A stretch of 64,000 nucleotides of DNA from positions 558,001-622,000 of the forward strand of contig CAWBIT010000003.1 in NCBI GenBank assembly GCA_963789025.1, in the 5' to 3' direction. The notes beneath the pieces are model-generated. The model was not told the origin of the DNA, searched no databases, and saw only the letters and a list, made by a program, of their open reading frames with translations. Shown here in pieces: positions 26,609-34,581 of the stretch (positions are counted from its first letter, which is position 1; each line of letters starts with the position of its first letter). A program made the translations under genes and the position numbers. This stretch comes from AP-15 sp963789025 (lineage in GTDB: Bacteria; Pseudomonadota; Alphaproteobacteria; ATCC43930; CGMCC-115725).

Positions 26609-28127
26609 TCGTCAGTTGCATCGGATTCCGCGCGAGGAATTGAGTATGTGCCTCTTTAAGTTTGGAATCAAGAATTCTTTTAAAAGAGGTTTTCTCGACT
26701 TCCTTCAATCCTTTAGCTCTCATCCACCGTGAAGTGTAATCGGTAACCTCTTGTCGTTCTAATGGGAGAAGCTCAAAATACGTCCATTGTTCCGGAGGAA
26801 ATCTGACAGACTTCGCAAAGGCGGCGGGTCGGCTAGTAACAACCGTCTGAACTGAAAATCCACCAGCATTAATAAGCCTAGTAGTACCTCTCGATATTTC
26901 GTTAACGAGTTGCTTCCTAATTTCAACATCAGCGACCTCATCGAACCCGTCGAGCGCGAGAAAAATATGGCTTGCACGTGCGACTGCCGCCAAATCCGAT
27001 ACCGTGAATTGGTGGCCGCCTGAAATAAACCGAACTTGGGCAGCTAAAAATCCTTCGAGTGACTTGGGCTCATCATCGCTAATGTTAGCTGGTTTTGATT
27101 GAAATGGGTCGACCCCGACCATCCACTTCGCAATATCGCGAAGATCGACGCGAAACGGGATACGGGCGCGAGCGTTTCGATGCTGTTTTGGCAGTTGCTC
27201 CAAAGCTGTATCCTTGCCTAGGAGCTGCATGCGCATGATTTGGCATATATACTGCGTCACCGTCGATTTTCCCTGCCCGGGAGCACCCTCCAGGACGAAG
27301 CGCGATGGAGGTGACAACGGCGCAGAGTGCAAAAAGAACTCTGCAGATTTTACGACAGGCCTGCGAGAGTAAAGGTAAAAGTGTTCTGAGTCAAATAGAG
27401 ACTGCCGAACAATCCTCCCTCTAAACTGACTCAGACTTCTCTGATTGTTGATTTCTCGAGTTGGAGCCATCGGAAGGTCTACGAAAAGGCTTGTCATTGT
27501 GCTCTGAAGCTCTACTTGTTTAAATTTGAGCTCTTCGTCGTCCTCGTACTGCGCCGTCATGTACGCCCGGATAGCGGCGCGGCGCCTTTCCTCATTTTCG
27601 CCGAGCATCCCTGATACCAACGCTTCCAGTAGGTCGCTGGCTTTGAGGATCTCTGGATAGCTCCATTTAATGCTTGGGTTTGCGTCAAGGCGCCGGTCTA
27701 GATCGTCACGCCACCAGCAATATGACTCTACTTCTAGTGTATCGGTTAGGTATTGGTTAATCCTATCGATAGACCCCGCGCCAGGATATGCTGTTCCCCC
27801 AATGTTTGTAATTGAATAGTAACGAGACAATCCAGCTTTCTTTAACGAATCAATTTTGGGTTTTTCTGATTTTATAATTCCGCGAAGAGCCTCGCGTTCG
27901 TCACGATCCTCAGATGGTGAACGACTATACTTTACTTGAAACACAACCAAATCGCGATTCTCGGAGCCTTTCCTGCGGCTAGTCAGAGCATGTCGGATAG
28001 CGAATGCGTCCCTACCCCCATCGCGCTGCCCCACGGGTAAGCATTGCACGTTCGGGAAAGCGGACGCGATCAATGCCTGGCAAAATTCCTGAAATCTCTC
28101 TGGTCCCAGAGCTGTGTAGTGATACAT
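26609..28127 (-). pseudogene. REase-NACHT defence protein, N-terminal portion (cut by IS)
   Basis: 506 native residues from ATG 28127, then the frame runs 13 residues into the IS and stops at 26568. Residues 1-70 resemble a PD-(D/E)xK restriction-endonuclease fold of Mrr type: YHYTALGPERFQEFCQALI, VGQRDGGRDAF (Asp40) and VVFQVKYSRS (Gln64-x-Lys66). The NACHT NTPase follows: Walker A GAPGQGKST (281-289), Walker B IFLALDGFDE (388-397) and sensor-like VVTSRPAAFA (429-437). The native sequence ends at NPMQLT. Together with the downstream part it formed a protein of roughly 1240 residues. Known bacterial NACHT and Avs proteins are antiphage STAND NTPases; this role is inferred. The region is low in GC compared with neighbours. 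Confidence 0.8.
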
Positions 28128-28786
28128 CGTGCTGCTACCCGTCTCGATCTTGCGCTTCGAATTTTAACTGCAAGTGATGTGTTCAACTCGCCAGCCTAAC
28201 TGGCTAGTATAAATCACGATCAATTATCCGGGGCAAAGGGGTATTTCAGTTTGGCGGTGTTACCGCACCGTCGGGCACATTCGGCGCCAAGGGTTTCGGA
28301 TGGCTTGGTCGCGAATGGCGCCTATCCACCCTTAGCCGAACCTTGAAACCTGCTCAACTCGACCGTATCGTATCGCCTCATAGGCTTGTTGGGCTGCGGT
28401 GCGATGCAGCGCCGAAGGGTCGGGGATCTCCCTTGGCGCTAGATGCAGCCTGCCCCGGAAGCATCAAAGTTGCACTGATGGGCCGAAAGCCCATATGAGA
28501 ACGTATCGGAAACATACCGCGTTGTCGATGATGTCCCACTTAACTCGCATTTCCCTGCGGATTCCCTGCCAAAGCGCTCGGCAGGGAAAAAACTTTCCCT
28601 GCTGTTGTACTGATATCCGCCCGCAAGGTATTGATTCTACAGGATTCAGTCACGGAATTGAGAAAATTTCCCCGTTATTCCGTGTCGGCAGGGAAATTCG
28701 CGGCGTTCGCCGGACGGGCGAAGGTCGGCGGGGCGCCTCGATCTTGTCTCGCCGCCCCGCCTTCGCTATATCTCGCCCTCGGTCGG
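28128..28786. other. Non-coding region between the NACHT gene and tRNA-Pro
   Basis: 659 bases without a supported gene. It contains a 9-bp perfect stem (TTCCCTGCC at 28562-28570 with GGCAGGGAA at 28580-28588) and five copies of the octamer TTCCCTGC or its complement (28551, 28562, 28581, 28595, 28688). The NACHT promoter must be near 28130-28200, which is AT-rich. No integrase remnant or duplicated tRNA 3' end was found. Confidence 0.5.
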
Positions 28787-28863
28787 CGGAGTGTAGCTCA
28801 GCCTGGTAGAGCACTGCTTTCGGGAGGCAGGGGCCGGAGGTTCAAATCCTCTCACTCCGACCA
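28787..28863 (+). tRNA. tRNA-Pro (anticodon CGG)
   Basis: 77 bases with a complete cloverleaf: acceptor CGGAGTG pairs with CACTCCG, D-arm GCTC...GAGC, anticodon stem CTGCT/GGCAG with loop TTCGGGA (anticodon CGG at 34-36), T-arm GGAGG-TTCAAAT-CCTCT and an encoded CCA end (28861-28863). It marks the right edge of the accessory region, a typical integration landmark. Confidence 0.95.
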
Positions 28864-28912
28864 GCACCTTTGCCCGGCAGATCCCACAGCATCGGTATCG
28901 GAGGAGTTGGCT

Positions 28913-29179
28913 GTGGTAGCAGTCATCGACGGGAAGGAAGAGGCGGCCGGCGCGCGGTACATCGAGTTCAAAGTCTACCGGAGCCCGACCGAGCCCAATC
29001 GTGCCCTCGGGAGCTGGCGCTTTCCCGAAAGCGGAACGGCAATCGACCAGAGCAAGCTCGGCAACACGATAGAGGCCGATTTTCGGTTTGCCGTAGACTG
29101 CGCCGATCAGCACGGCATCCCGTTCGTGTGGGTCAACGATCCCGACGAGTTGTTTCCGCCTTGGACCCGCCCGAGATAA
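28913..29179 (+). CDS. Small hypothetical protein (88 aa)
   Basis: A GTG start at 28913 is preceded by GGAGGAG with 6 bases spacing. The product (VVAVIDGKEEAAGARYIEFK, SPTEPNRALGSWRFPESGTA, DCADQHGIPFVWVNDPDELF) is acidic, with mixed alpha/beta propensity, no signal peptide or TM segment. I do not recognise a family. It begins 50 bp after tRNA-Pro. Confidence 0.55.
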   Translation: MVAVIDGKEEAAGARYIEFKVYRSPTEPNRALGSWRFPESGTAIDQSKLGNTIEADFRFAVDCADQHGIPFVWVNDPDELFPPWTRPR

Positions 29180-29207
29180 GCCGGGCGGCGTGCCGCTGAC
29201 TGTGCGG

Positions 29208-29543
29208 TCAGGACGCGCCCATCGGCTTATACTGGCCGGCGATTTTGCCCGCCGCCGCGAGCATGTCTCTCGCTTCGGCTGTGGTGAAGGCTTGCGTGGT
29301 GACCGAGCCTTCTATGCCGCCCCCGCCCGTCGCAACAAACGCCAGCACGCTGGCGGCCTTGGCGTCGGGCATTTCCGAGATCACCATGAAGTCGTATTGG
29401 CCGAGCGTGAAGTAGAGCGAGACGAGCTTGCCGCCCGCCTGCTCGCACAGCCGCGAAATGGCGGCGTGCCTGTCTTCCGGCTTTGTCAATCCGCCTTTGA
29501 TGTATTCGCGGGTGAAGCGGCCTTGCGTGACGAACAATGGCAT
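29208..29543 (-). CDS. GYD-domain protein
   Basis: 111 residues. MPLFVTQGRFTREYIKGGLT, LCEQAGGKLVSLYFTLGQYD and FMVISEMPDAKAASVLAFVA match the GYD domain (named for its conserved Gly-Tyr-Asp; here GQYDF), a dimeric ferredoxin-like fold of unknown role. GGGAGG lies 7 bases before ATG 29543; the frame is open to 29624 without support. It is 88 bp after the asparaginase-like gene on the same strand. Confidence 0.85.
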   Translation of the reverse strand: MPLFVTQGRFTREYIKGGLTKPEDRHAAISRLCEQAGGKLVSLYFTLGQYDFMVISEMPDAKAASVLAFVATGGGGIEGSVTTQAFTTAEARDMLAAAGKIAGQYKPMGAS

Positions 29544-29631
29544 GACGAACCTCCCATTTTTCGAGCGATCTCGCCGATCCGGCTGTCGCGTCGCAAATCT
29601 AGCACCCGGGGGCCAGGAAGCCAACGACGGC

Positions 29632-31332
29632 TCAATGGGTGTCGAAGACCGCTTGATATAGGGCGACCTTCTCGCCGATGGCGGCGGCTTCCGCGGAGGT
29701 GGGATGATCCGGGTCGGCGGCCGGCGGCAAGCTGCCGAATTTCATCAGGCAGGCCATCAGCAGCAGCCGAGCCTTTGTCGCAGTCAGGTTCGAGCCGCCG
29801 ATGAAGTAGGGGTCGTGCAATGGCACGAAGCCCTCGGTGTTGCCGCGCCCGACGCGGACGACCGGAAGCCCGCTGTGCACGGCTCGAAGCATCAGCCGGT
29901 GCCGCGCAGTCGAGGCTGGCCGGCCGTAAGGGGTGAACCCCTCGACGACAAAGCCGGCGAGCGGCGCCGATTTCAGCATGTGTCCGATCAACGCGACAAG
30001 ATCGACTTCCGCCTCGGGATCGGGCGGGTTGTCGTCGTCCCAATAGCTGGCGTCCTTGGCAATCGCCACCTTGGGGACCGCGGTGTCGAGCAATGCCCCG
30101 TCCGGCCCTTTGATCGCGACCGGAACGGTTGCTATGCGCGAGCCTTCGCGACGCACCCCGGTAACCTCGGAGGGCAGCGAAGTAAGGTTCGCCTCGGACC
30201 GCCAAGTGTGGCGCGTGGTCGGCAGATAGTGAAGAAGCGGCGGTCCGTCATGGCCGGCTGCGCCGAGGATCCCGCCGTGACCGCCGGTCGCCACATAGCC
30301 GCCCGGCCGCGCATCGACCTTCTGGACGGCGCGCGCGGCGAAGACCCGCTGCTCCTGGATTAGAACCGCGCCGGCCTTGTTGCGGCCCTCATCGTCCTGC
30401 CAGACCCGCGAGGCGATGTATTCGACGGAATCGACAATGTTCTTCGGCCCGTCATTGCTGATCATGCCGTGCGGGCGTTGGGCGGCATTGCCACAGATCG
30501 GCACGGTGGTGTCGATCAGGAGGTTGAGCCAGTAGATCGTCTCCTCGATCCGGGGGCTGCCCTCGGTCCAGATCGCGCCGTCATATTTGCCGCTCGCCAG
30601 GATCTGTTGGACGGCGTTGGTCGCCCGCGCCAACGCAGAGCGCGGCGCCGAGGCGGCGAGGTGCGGAGGTTTGTAGGGGAAGAAATCGGCGCCGCGCCGC
30701 TCGGGCGGAATGTCGCCCGAGCCGGTATCGGTGCGGCGGTCGGCCGAGAGGCCCTTCGTATAGCCGGATGGCGGCAGGATGCGATAGAAGTCGATCTCGG
30801 CCTTGCCGGTGATCAGGTTTCCGGCGCCGTGCTCGCCGATCTGCAGCCGGTCGATCTCCTCGAAGCTGCGCGAGCCGTCGGGGAAGAAGCCCTGCCGTGC
30901 CTTCGGCTCGGGAGCATTGGGGAATGCGCATTCCTCCTCCCAGGCCGCTCCGTCCGCCTGCAGCGCCATATAGGGCAACGGGTAGAGCCCGTCTTCCGGA
31001 CGCAGTTCGACCTCGTAGACCGGCTTGTCGTCGGCGCTCTGCCGCTCTCTGTGCACCTGCCCGGCGCTGTCGATGTAGCCGTCCGGCGCACCATAGAGTT
31101 CGGCCGCGTCGGCTTCGAGCGGATGGGCGCTGAACTGCTCGACATAAAGGGTGACCGGCGCGGCCAGACGCTGGGCGCGCAGCACGTCGAACCGCGTCGG
31201 CGAGCCGTCGGGGTTGTTCAGCGGAGGCAGCCCGTGCTTCGCCCTCGCCTTGTTCGAGGTGACTAGAGGAGGGGTGTTCTGAATGGTGGCGTTGGGGCCG
31301 GCCAAATGGGCTATCCGCGCCTTCCGCGTCAT
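29632..31332 (-). CDS. Asparaginase-like protein with altered active-site motif
   Basis: 566 residues from ATG 31332, which has GGGAG 9 bases upstream. The asparaginase/glutaminase pattern begins IAHLAGPNATIQNTPPLVTS at the N-terminus, then after a ~180-residue insertion continues GAIWTEGSPRIEETIYWLNL (253-271), VPICGNAAQRPHGMISNDGP and NIVDSVEYIASRV, with a C-terminal asparaginase-like domain. The usual THGTDTMEET, with catalytic Thr and Asp, reads TEGSPRIEET here, so canonical asparaginase chemistry is doubtful. The gene lies 17 bp after the aldo/keto reductase gene and is probably co-transcribed. Substrate unknown. Confidence 0.82.
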   Translation of the reverse strand: MTRKARIAHLAGPNATIQNTPPLVTSNKARAKHGLPPLNNPDGSPTRFDVLRAQRLAAPVTLYVEQFSAHPLEADAAELYGAPDGYIDSAGQVHRERQSADDKPVYEVELRPEDGLYPLPYMALQADGAAWEEECAFPNAPEPKARQGFFPDGSRSFEEIDRLQIGEHGAGNLITGKAEIDFYRILPPSGYTKGLSADRRTDTGSGDIPPERRGADFFPYKPPHLAASAPRSALARATNAVQQILASGKYDGAIWTEGSPRIEETIYWLNLLIDTTVPICGNAAQRPHGMISNDGPKNIVDSVEYIASRVWQDDEGRNKAGAVLIQEQRVFAARAVQKVDARPGGYVATGGHGGILGAAGHDGPPLLHYLPTTRHTWRSEANLTSLPSEVTGVRREGSRIATVPVAIKGPDGALLDTAVPKVAIAKDASYWDDDNPPDPEAEVDLVALIGHMLKSAPLAGFVVEGFTPYGRPASTARHRLMLRAVHSGLPVVRVGRGNTEGFVPLHDPYFIGGSNLTATKARLLLMACLMKFGSLPPAADPDHPTSAEAAAIGEKVALYQAVFDTH

Positions 31333-31349
31333 CTGTTCGATCTCCCGGA

Positions 31350-32357
31350 TCAGCCGGCTGGTGTCGGCGCGTGCGGGTGGAGCAAACCGGCGGCGCGAAG
31401 ATCGCCCCACAGCGCAGCCGGGATCGCATGGTGCAGCAGCCTCACATTGGCGTGGAACTCTTCGACATTGCGCGGGCCCGGAATGATCGCCGACACCGCT
31501 GGATGGGCGAGCGGGAATTGCAATGCGGCCGCCTCCAAGGGCACCCGGTGGCTGTCGCAAACCGCCTCGATGGCATTGACCCGGGCGACGATCTCGGGCG
31601 GTGCGGTCTTGTAGTTCCAGGTGTCACGGCCGGCGAGGATTCCGGAATTCAACGGGCCGCCGACGACAATCGATGTGCCGGCCTTCTCGCATTTCGGCAG
31701 CAGATCCTCGAGCGGCGCCTGCTCGAGCAGGGTGTAGCGGCCGGCGAGCAGGAAGGCGTCCCAGTCGCCCCACTCCATGGCCTCGAGCAGCACCTCCCGC
31801 TCGTTGACGCCGATGCCGATCGCCCGAACCGTGCCGGCGGCTCGCAGTTTTTCGAGCGCGCGATAGCCGCCGTCGCACAAGGTGCGCATCACCCGGGGAT
31901 GGGCTTCGTCGCCGTGCTGCATCGCCCCGATGTCGTGCACATAGAGGATGTCGATCCTCGCCAGTCCGAGCCGCTGCAGGCTGTCCTCGAAGGAGCGCAT
32001 GACCCCGTCATAGGTGTAGTCGTAGACCGGGTCGAACGGCAGCGGATGGCGGCGGTCGGTGTCCTCGACAGCGGTCCGGCGAGGACGGAGCAGGCGCCCG
32101 ACTTTTGTCGACAGCACCCATTCGTCGCGCGGGACCCAGCGCATCGCATCGCCGACGCAACGCTCGGCCTGGCCGACACCGTAATAGGGGGCCGTATCGA
32201 TGTAGGACACCCCGGCCGCCCAGGCGGCGCCGACGATGGCTTCCGCCTGTTGCCGGGAGACCGCGACGCGACTGCCGCCAAGGGTCGCGCAGCCGAGACC
32301 CAGCTGCGTCACTTCAACCGAGGTCCGTCCGATCTTTCGCTTCTCGAAAGCGGGCAT
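31350..32357 (-). CDS. Aldo/keto reductase (aldose 1-dehydrogenase-like)
   Basis: 335 residues. Catalytic motifs: GVSYIDTAPYYGVGQAERCV (Asp and Tyr of the tetrad), VLSTKVGRLL (Lys) and DILYVHDIG (His). The C-terminal NAD(P)-site segment is SAIIPGPRNVEEF. It resembles the D-threo-aldose/L-fucose dehydrogenase branch. A BLAST-level substrate call is not possible. First gene of a probable unit with the asparaginase-like gene. Confidence 0.9.
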   Translation of the reverse strand: MPAFEKRKIGRTSVEVTQLGLGCATLGGSRVAVSRQQAEAIVGAAWAAGVSYIDTAPYYGVGQAERCVGDAMRWVPRDEWVLSTKVGRLLRPRRTAVEDTDRRHPLPFDPVYDYTYDGVMRSFEDSLQRLGLARIDILYVHDIGAMQHGDEAHPRVMRTLCDGGYRALEKLRAAGTVRAIGIGVNEREVLLEAMEWGDWDAFLLAGRYTLLEQAPLEDLLPKCEKAGTSIVVGGPLNSGILAGRDTWNYKTAPPEIVARVNAIEAVCDSHRVPLEAAALQFPLAHPAVSAIIPGPRNVEEFHANVRLLHHAIPAALWGDLRAAGLLHPHAPTPAG

Positions 32358-32470
32358 CGCGCTCTCTCCTGCAGTCGTTACATCGCTTCGTTCGAGCGGA
32401 GAGCATACACCGTTCGCGCCTTGGTCCGGGAGGCGGCGTGCAGCAGCCGCCCGTTGGGGATAGTCGTCAG

Positions 32471-32707
32471 TCAGGCCCCCAGTTCCGCGACGGGGTCAGT
32501 GCCGAAGAGCCATTCTTCGGCGAGCGTGCCGTCGCCGTTGTCGACGGTCACTTTGGCGGGCGTGTCGGATTCGGCCAGTCGAACGGCCTCGGCGATTGCC
32601 TTTTCACGGCCCGGATATCCACCCCGTGGGTGATCTTCTCCTTCCTTGGTCACGGTCCAACCCTGCTCGGTCGGATGAACCCGATAAACGTGGCGTCCCA
32701 ACATCAT
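32471..32707 (-). CDS. DUF2188-like small protein
   Basis: 78 residues. GRHVYRVHPTEQGWTVTKEG and REKAIAEAVRLAESDTPAKV fit DUF2188, a small beta-beta-alpha fold of unknown function. The end is DGTLAEEWLFGTDP. An AGGGA ribosome site precedes ATG 32707. The open frame continues to 32869, but that part includes the terminator hairpin of the upstream sigma gene and is probably not translated. Confidence 0.78.
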   Translation of the reverse strand: MMLGRHVYRVHPTEQGWTVTKEGEDHPRGGYPGREKAIAEAVRLAESDTPAKVTVDNGDGTLAEEWLFGTDPVAELGA

Positions 32708-32792
32708 CGCTTCCCTGCGTTGTACCGAATCCACCCGCCAACAGCCCGGCTGGGCGGGGTGTTCCTTTGCCGAGATCCGCAAGTCGTCGCCG

Positions 32793-32826
32793 AAAAAAAA
32801 CCGGCGTCGGCGACAGCCGACACCGG
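32793..32826 (-). terminator. Rho-independent terminator of the sigma-factor gene
   Basis: On the minus strand an 11-bp stem (CCGGTGTCGGC with GCCGACGCCGG, loop TGTC) is followed by eight T residues. It stands 164 bp downstream of the ECF sigma gene and upstream of the DUF2188 gene, so these two are separate units. Confidence 0.8.
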
Positions 32827-32989
32827 TAAGGTTGCGGGTGGCAAACCCGCGACAGGGAGACTTTGCCAAGCCGGACTGCGAATATTAGGCGAGTGTCCGG
32901 CGCCTCGCCTAGCGGGCTAACTCGCTCTCCAGGAAAAGGTTCCCGCTGATGAAAGCGAAATTGTTAGTCGTCGATAGAGGCTTTCAGAA

Positions 32990-33640
32990 CTACGCCGAGC
33001 GTGCCATATGGGCAATCTTAGCAGCGCCGGGGCGCGGGCGCGGCGCCAGCTCCATGTCAGTGACCGCGATTTGCGAACGCAGAGCAGGTCCGCGCGGATG
33101 CCGAGGCAGCCCGCAGTGAGGCTTCGATTCGCTGACGCCAACTTCAGCCTTCTCGTCAGGCACTGCGCCGGTGAGCCTGCGCAGGGCTTCCCTGCCGCGC
33201 GACAATCGTGAGCGGATCGTCCCGATTGGCACATCGAGAACCGCGGCTACCTCCTCGTAGCGCATCCCCTCCAATCCGACGAGCAAGATGACCGAGCGCT
33301 GCTCCTCCGGGAGCTGGGCGATCGCGCGCTCCAGGTCACGCAGCTCGAGCCGCTTACCTTGCTGCGGCGCGCGGCTCAGCATCGGCTCGGTTTCATTTAA
33401 CGCCACCGTGGCGCCTTCCCTTACGGCACGCCTGATACGATTCACATATTGGTTGTGCAGGATGGTGAATAACCAAGCGCGAAGATCCGATCCCTCCTGC
33501 CAAAGATGCAACTTACCAAGAGCGCGGGTCAGGCAGTCCTGGACGAGATCATCGGCACTGACAACGTCGCGCGTTAGTGCCCTCGCGTAGCGCCTCAGGC
33601 GCGGGATTTCGGCTTCGATGTCGAGGTGAGTGTCGGCCAC
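32990..33640 (-). CDS. ECF-type RNA polymerase sigma factor
   Basis: 216 residues from GTG 33640 (GGAGGAG 7 bases upstream; the frame runs open to 33775). Sigma region 2 is RYARALTRDVVSADDLVQD and LRAWLFTILHNQYVNRIRR; region 4 is AIAQLPEEQRSVILLVGLEG and DVPIGTIRSRLSRGREALRR. A C-terminal extension of about 55 residues without an obvious domain follows region 4. No anti-sigma gene adjoins, unlike many ECF loci. It is divergent from the response-regulator gene across 214 bp. Confidence 0.9.
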   Translation of the reverse strand: MADTHLDIEAEIPRLRRYARALTRDVVSADDLVQDCLTRALGKLHLWQEGSDLRAWLFTILHNQYVNRIRRAVREGATVALNETEPMLSRAPQQGKRLELRDLERAIAQLPEEQRSVILLVGLEGMRYEEVAAVLDVPIGTIRSRLSRGREALRRLTGAVPDEKAEVGVSESKPHCGLPRHPRGPALRSQIAVTDMELAPRPRPGAAKIAHMARSA

Positions 33641-33854
33641 AGGTGCTCCTCCGGCTTTCACGATCGGCCGGACAGCCGATCCGAACGCGACCGAGTTTAG
33701 GGGGAGGCCGTAATCCGATGATGTCAGGGGAACCGGTTTTCTGTAAGATTTTGTAACTATATGTATGCTGCTCAAAAGCGTAACCCCGGTTTCCCCGACC
33801 GCGCTGTTGTCGGCGGGGTGGAATCACGTCGAGAGGTAGTGGAAGCTCGCCGGC

Positions 33855-34577
33855 ATGACTGACAACGGTCACATCCTAATTGTCGACGACCAGCGCGAAA
33901 TCTGCGACCTCGTCCAGGAGTATCTGTCCGGCGAGGGTTACCGGGTTTCTACCGCTCAGGACGGCGCCGAGATGCGTAGGGTGATGGCGCAATCCCCGGT
34001 CGATCTCGTCATTCTGGATCTGATGCTGCCCGGTGAGGACGGACTGACTTTGGCCCGCTCGCTACGTCAGGAATCGAGTGTCGGGATCATCATTTTGACC
34101 GGGCGAGGTGAGATCGTCGACCGCATCATCGGTCTCGAGATGGGCGCGGACGACTACCTGCCAAAGCCGTTCCATTTGCGCGAGCTGCTGGCACGAGTGA
34201 AAAGCGTGCTCCGCCGTGCTTCGTCACGCGATAACGACAGGCAAACGGCCCCGGCTCGCTCGAAGGCGCGATTTGCCGGCTGGAACCTCGATTTGTCGAG
34301 CCGCGAGCTCTACTCGCCTTCGGGCAAAGAGGTCAGACTTACCACCGGAGAGTTCGATCTGCTCGCAGCGTTTGTCAACAACGCCAATCAGGTGCTGACC
34401 CGGGATCGGCTTTTGGATCTTGCGCGCAACCGTGAGGCCGGACCCTTCGACCGGACGATCGATGTCCAGGTCGGACGGCTGCGGCGCAAGCTGGAAGACG
34501 ATCCGCAAAGACCGATGATGATCAAGACGGTACGCGGTACCGGTTATATCTTTACGCCGCCAGTCGAAGTGAACTAG
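33855..34577 (+). CDS. OmpR-family response regulator
   Basis: 240 residues. The receiver domain (6-120) has ILIVDDQREI (acid pocket), phospho-acceptor Asp54 region VDLVILDLMLPGEDG and YLPKPFHLRELLARV (Lys). The winged-helix output (about 140-235) has VRLTTGEFDLLAAFVNN, RTIDVQVGRLRRKLEDDPQR and IKTVRGTGYIF. It binds DNA after phosphorylation by a histidine kinase, but no kinase gene is in the window. It is convergent with urtE, four bases apart. Confidence 0.93.
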   Translation: MTDNGHILIVDDQREICDLVQEYLSGEGYRVSTAQDGAEMRRVMAQSPVDLVILDLMLPGEDGLTLARSLRQESSVGIIILTGRGEIVDRIIGLEMGADDYLPKPFHLRELLARVKSVLRRASSRDNDRQTAPARSKARFAGWNLDLSSRELYSPSGKEVRLTTGEFDLLAAFVNNANQVLTRDRLLDLARNREAGPFDRTIDVQVGRLRRKLEDDPQRPMMIKTVRGTGYIFTPPVEVN

Positions 34578-34581
34578 CCGG

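Noticed and set aside
25397..26616. Target-site duplication of the IS in the NACHT gene
   Set aside because: The 8-bp flanks differ (CCGCGGAA and TCGTCAGT); shifting the boundary by a few bases does not produce a match.
28562..28588. Rho-independent terminator
   Set aside because: The 9-bp stem is followed by A residues on the plus strand and by no T-run on the minus strand.
28551..28695. CRISPR-like array
   Set aside because: The five octamers are too short, irregularly spaced and in both orientations; no cas genes exist in the window.
28787..28863. Attachment-site duplicate of the tRNA-Pro 3' end bounding an integrative element
   Set aside because: No second copy of the T-arm or acceptor sequence was seen in the window.
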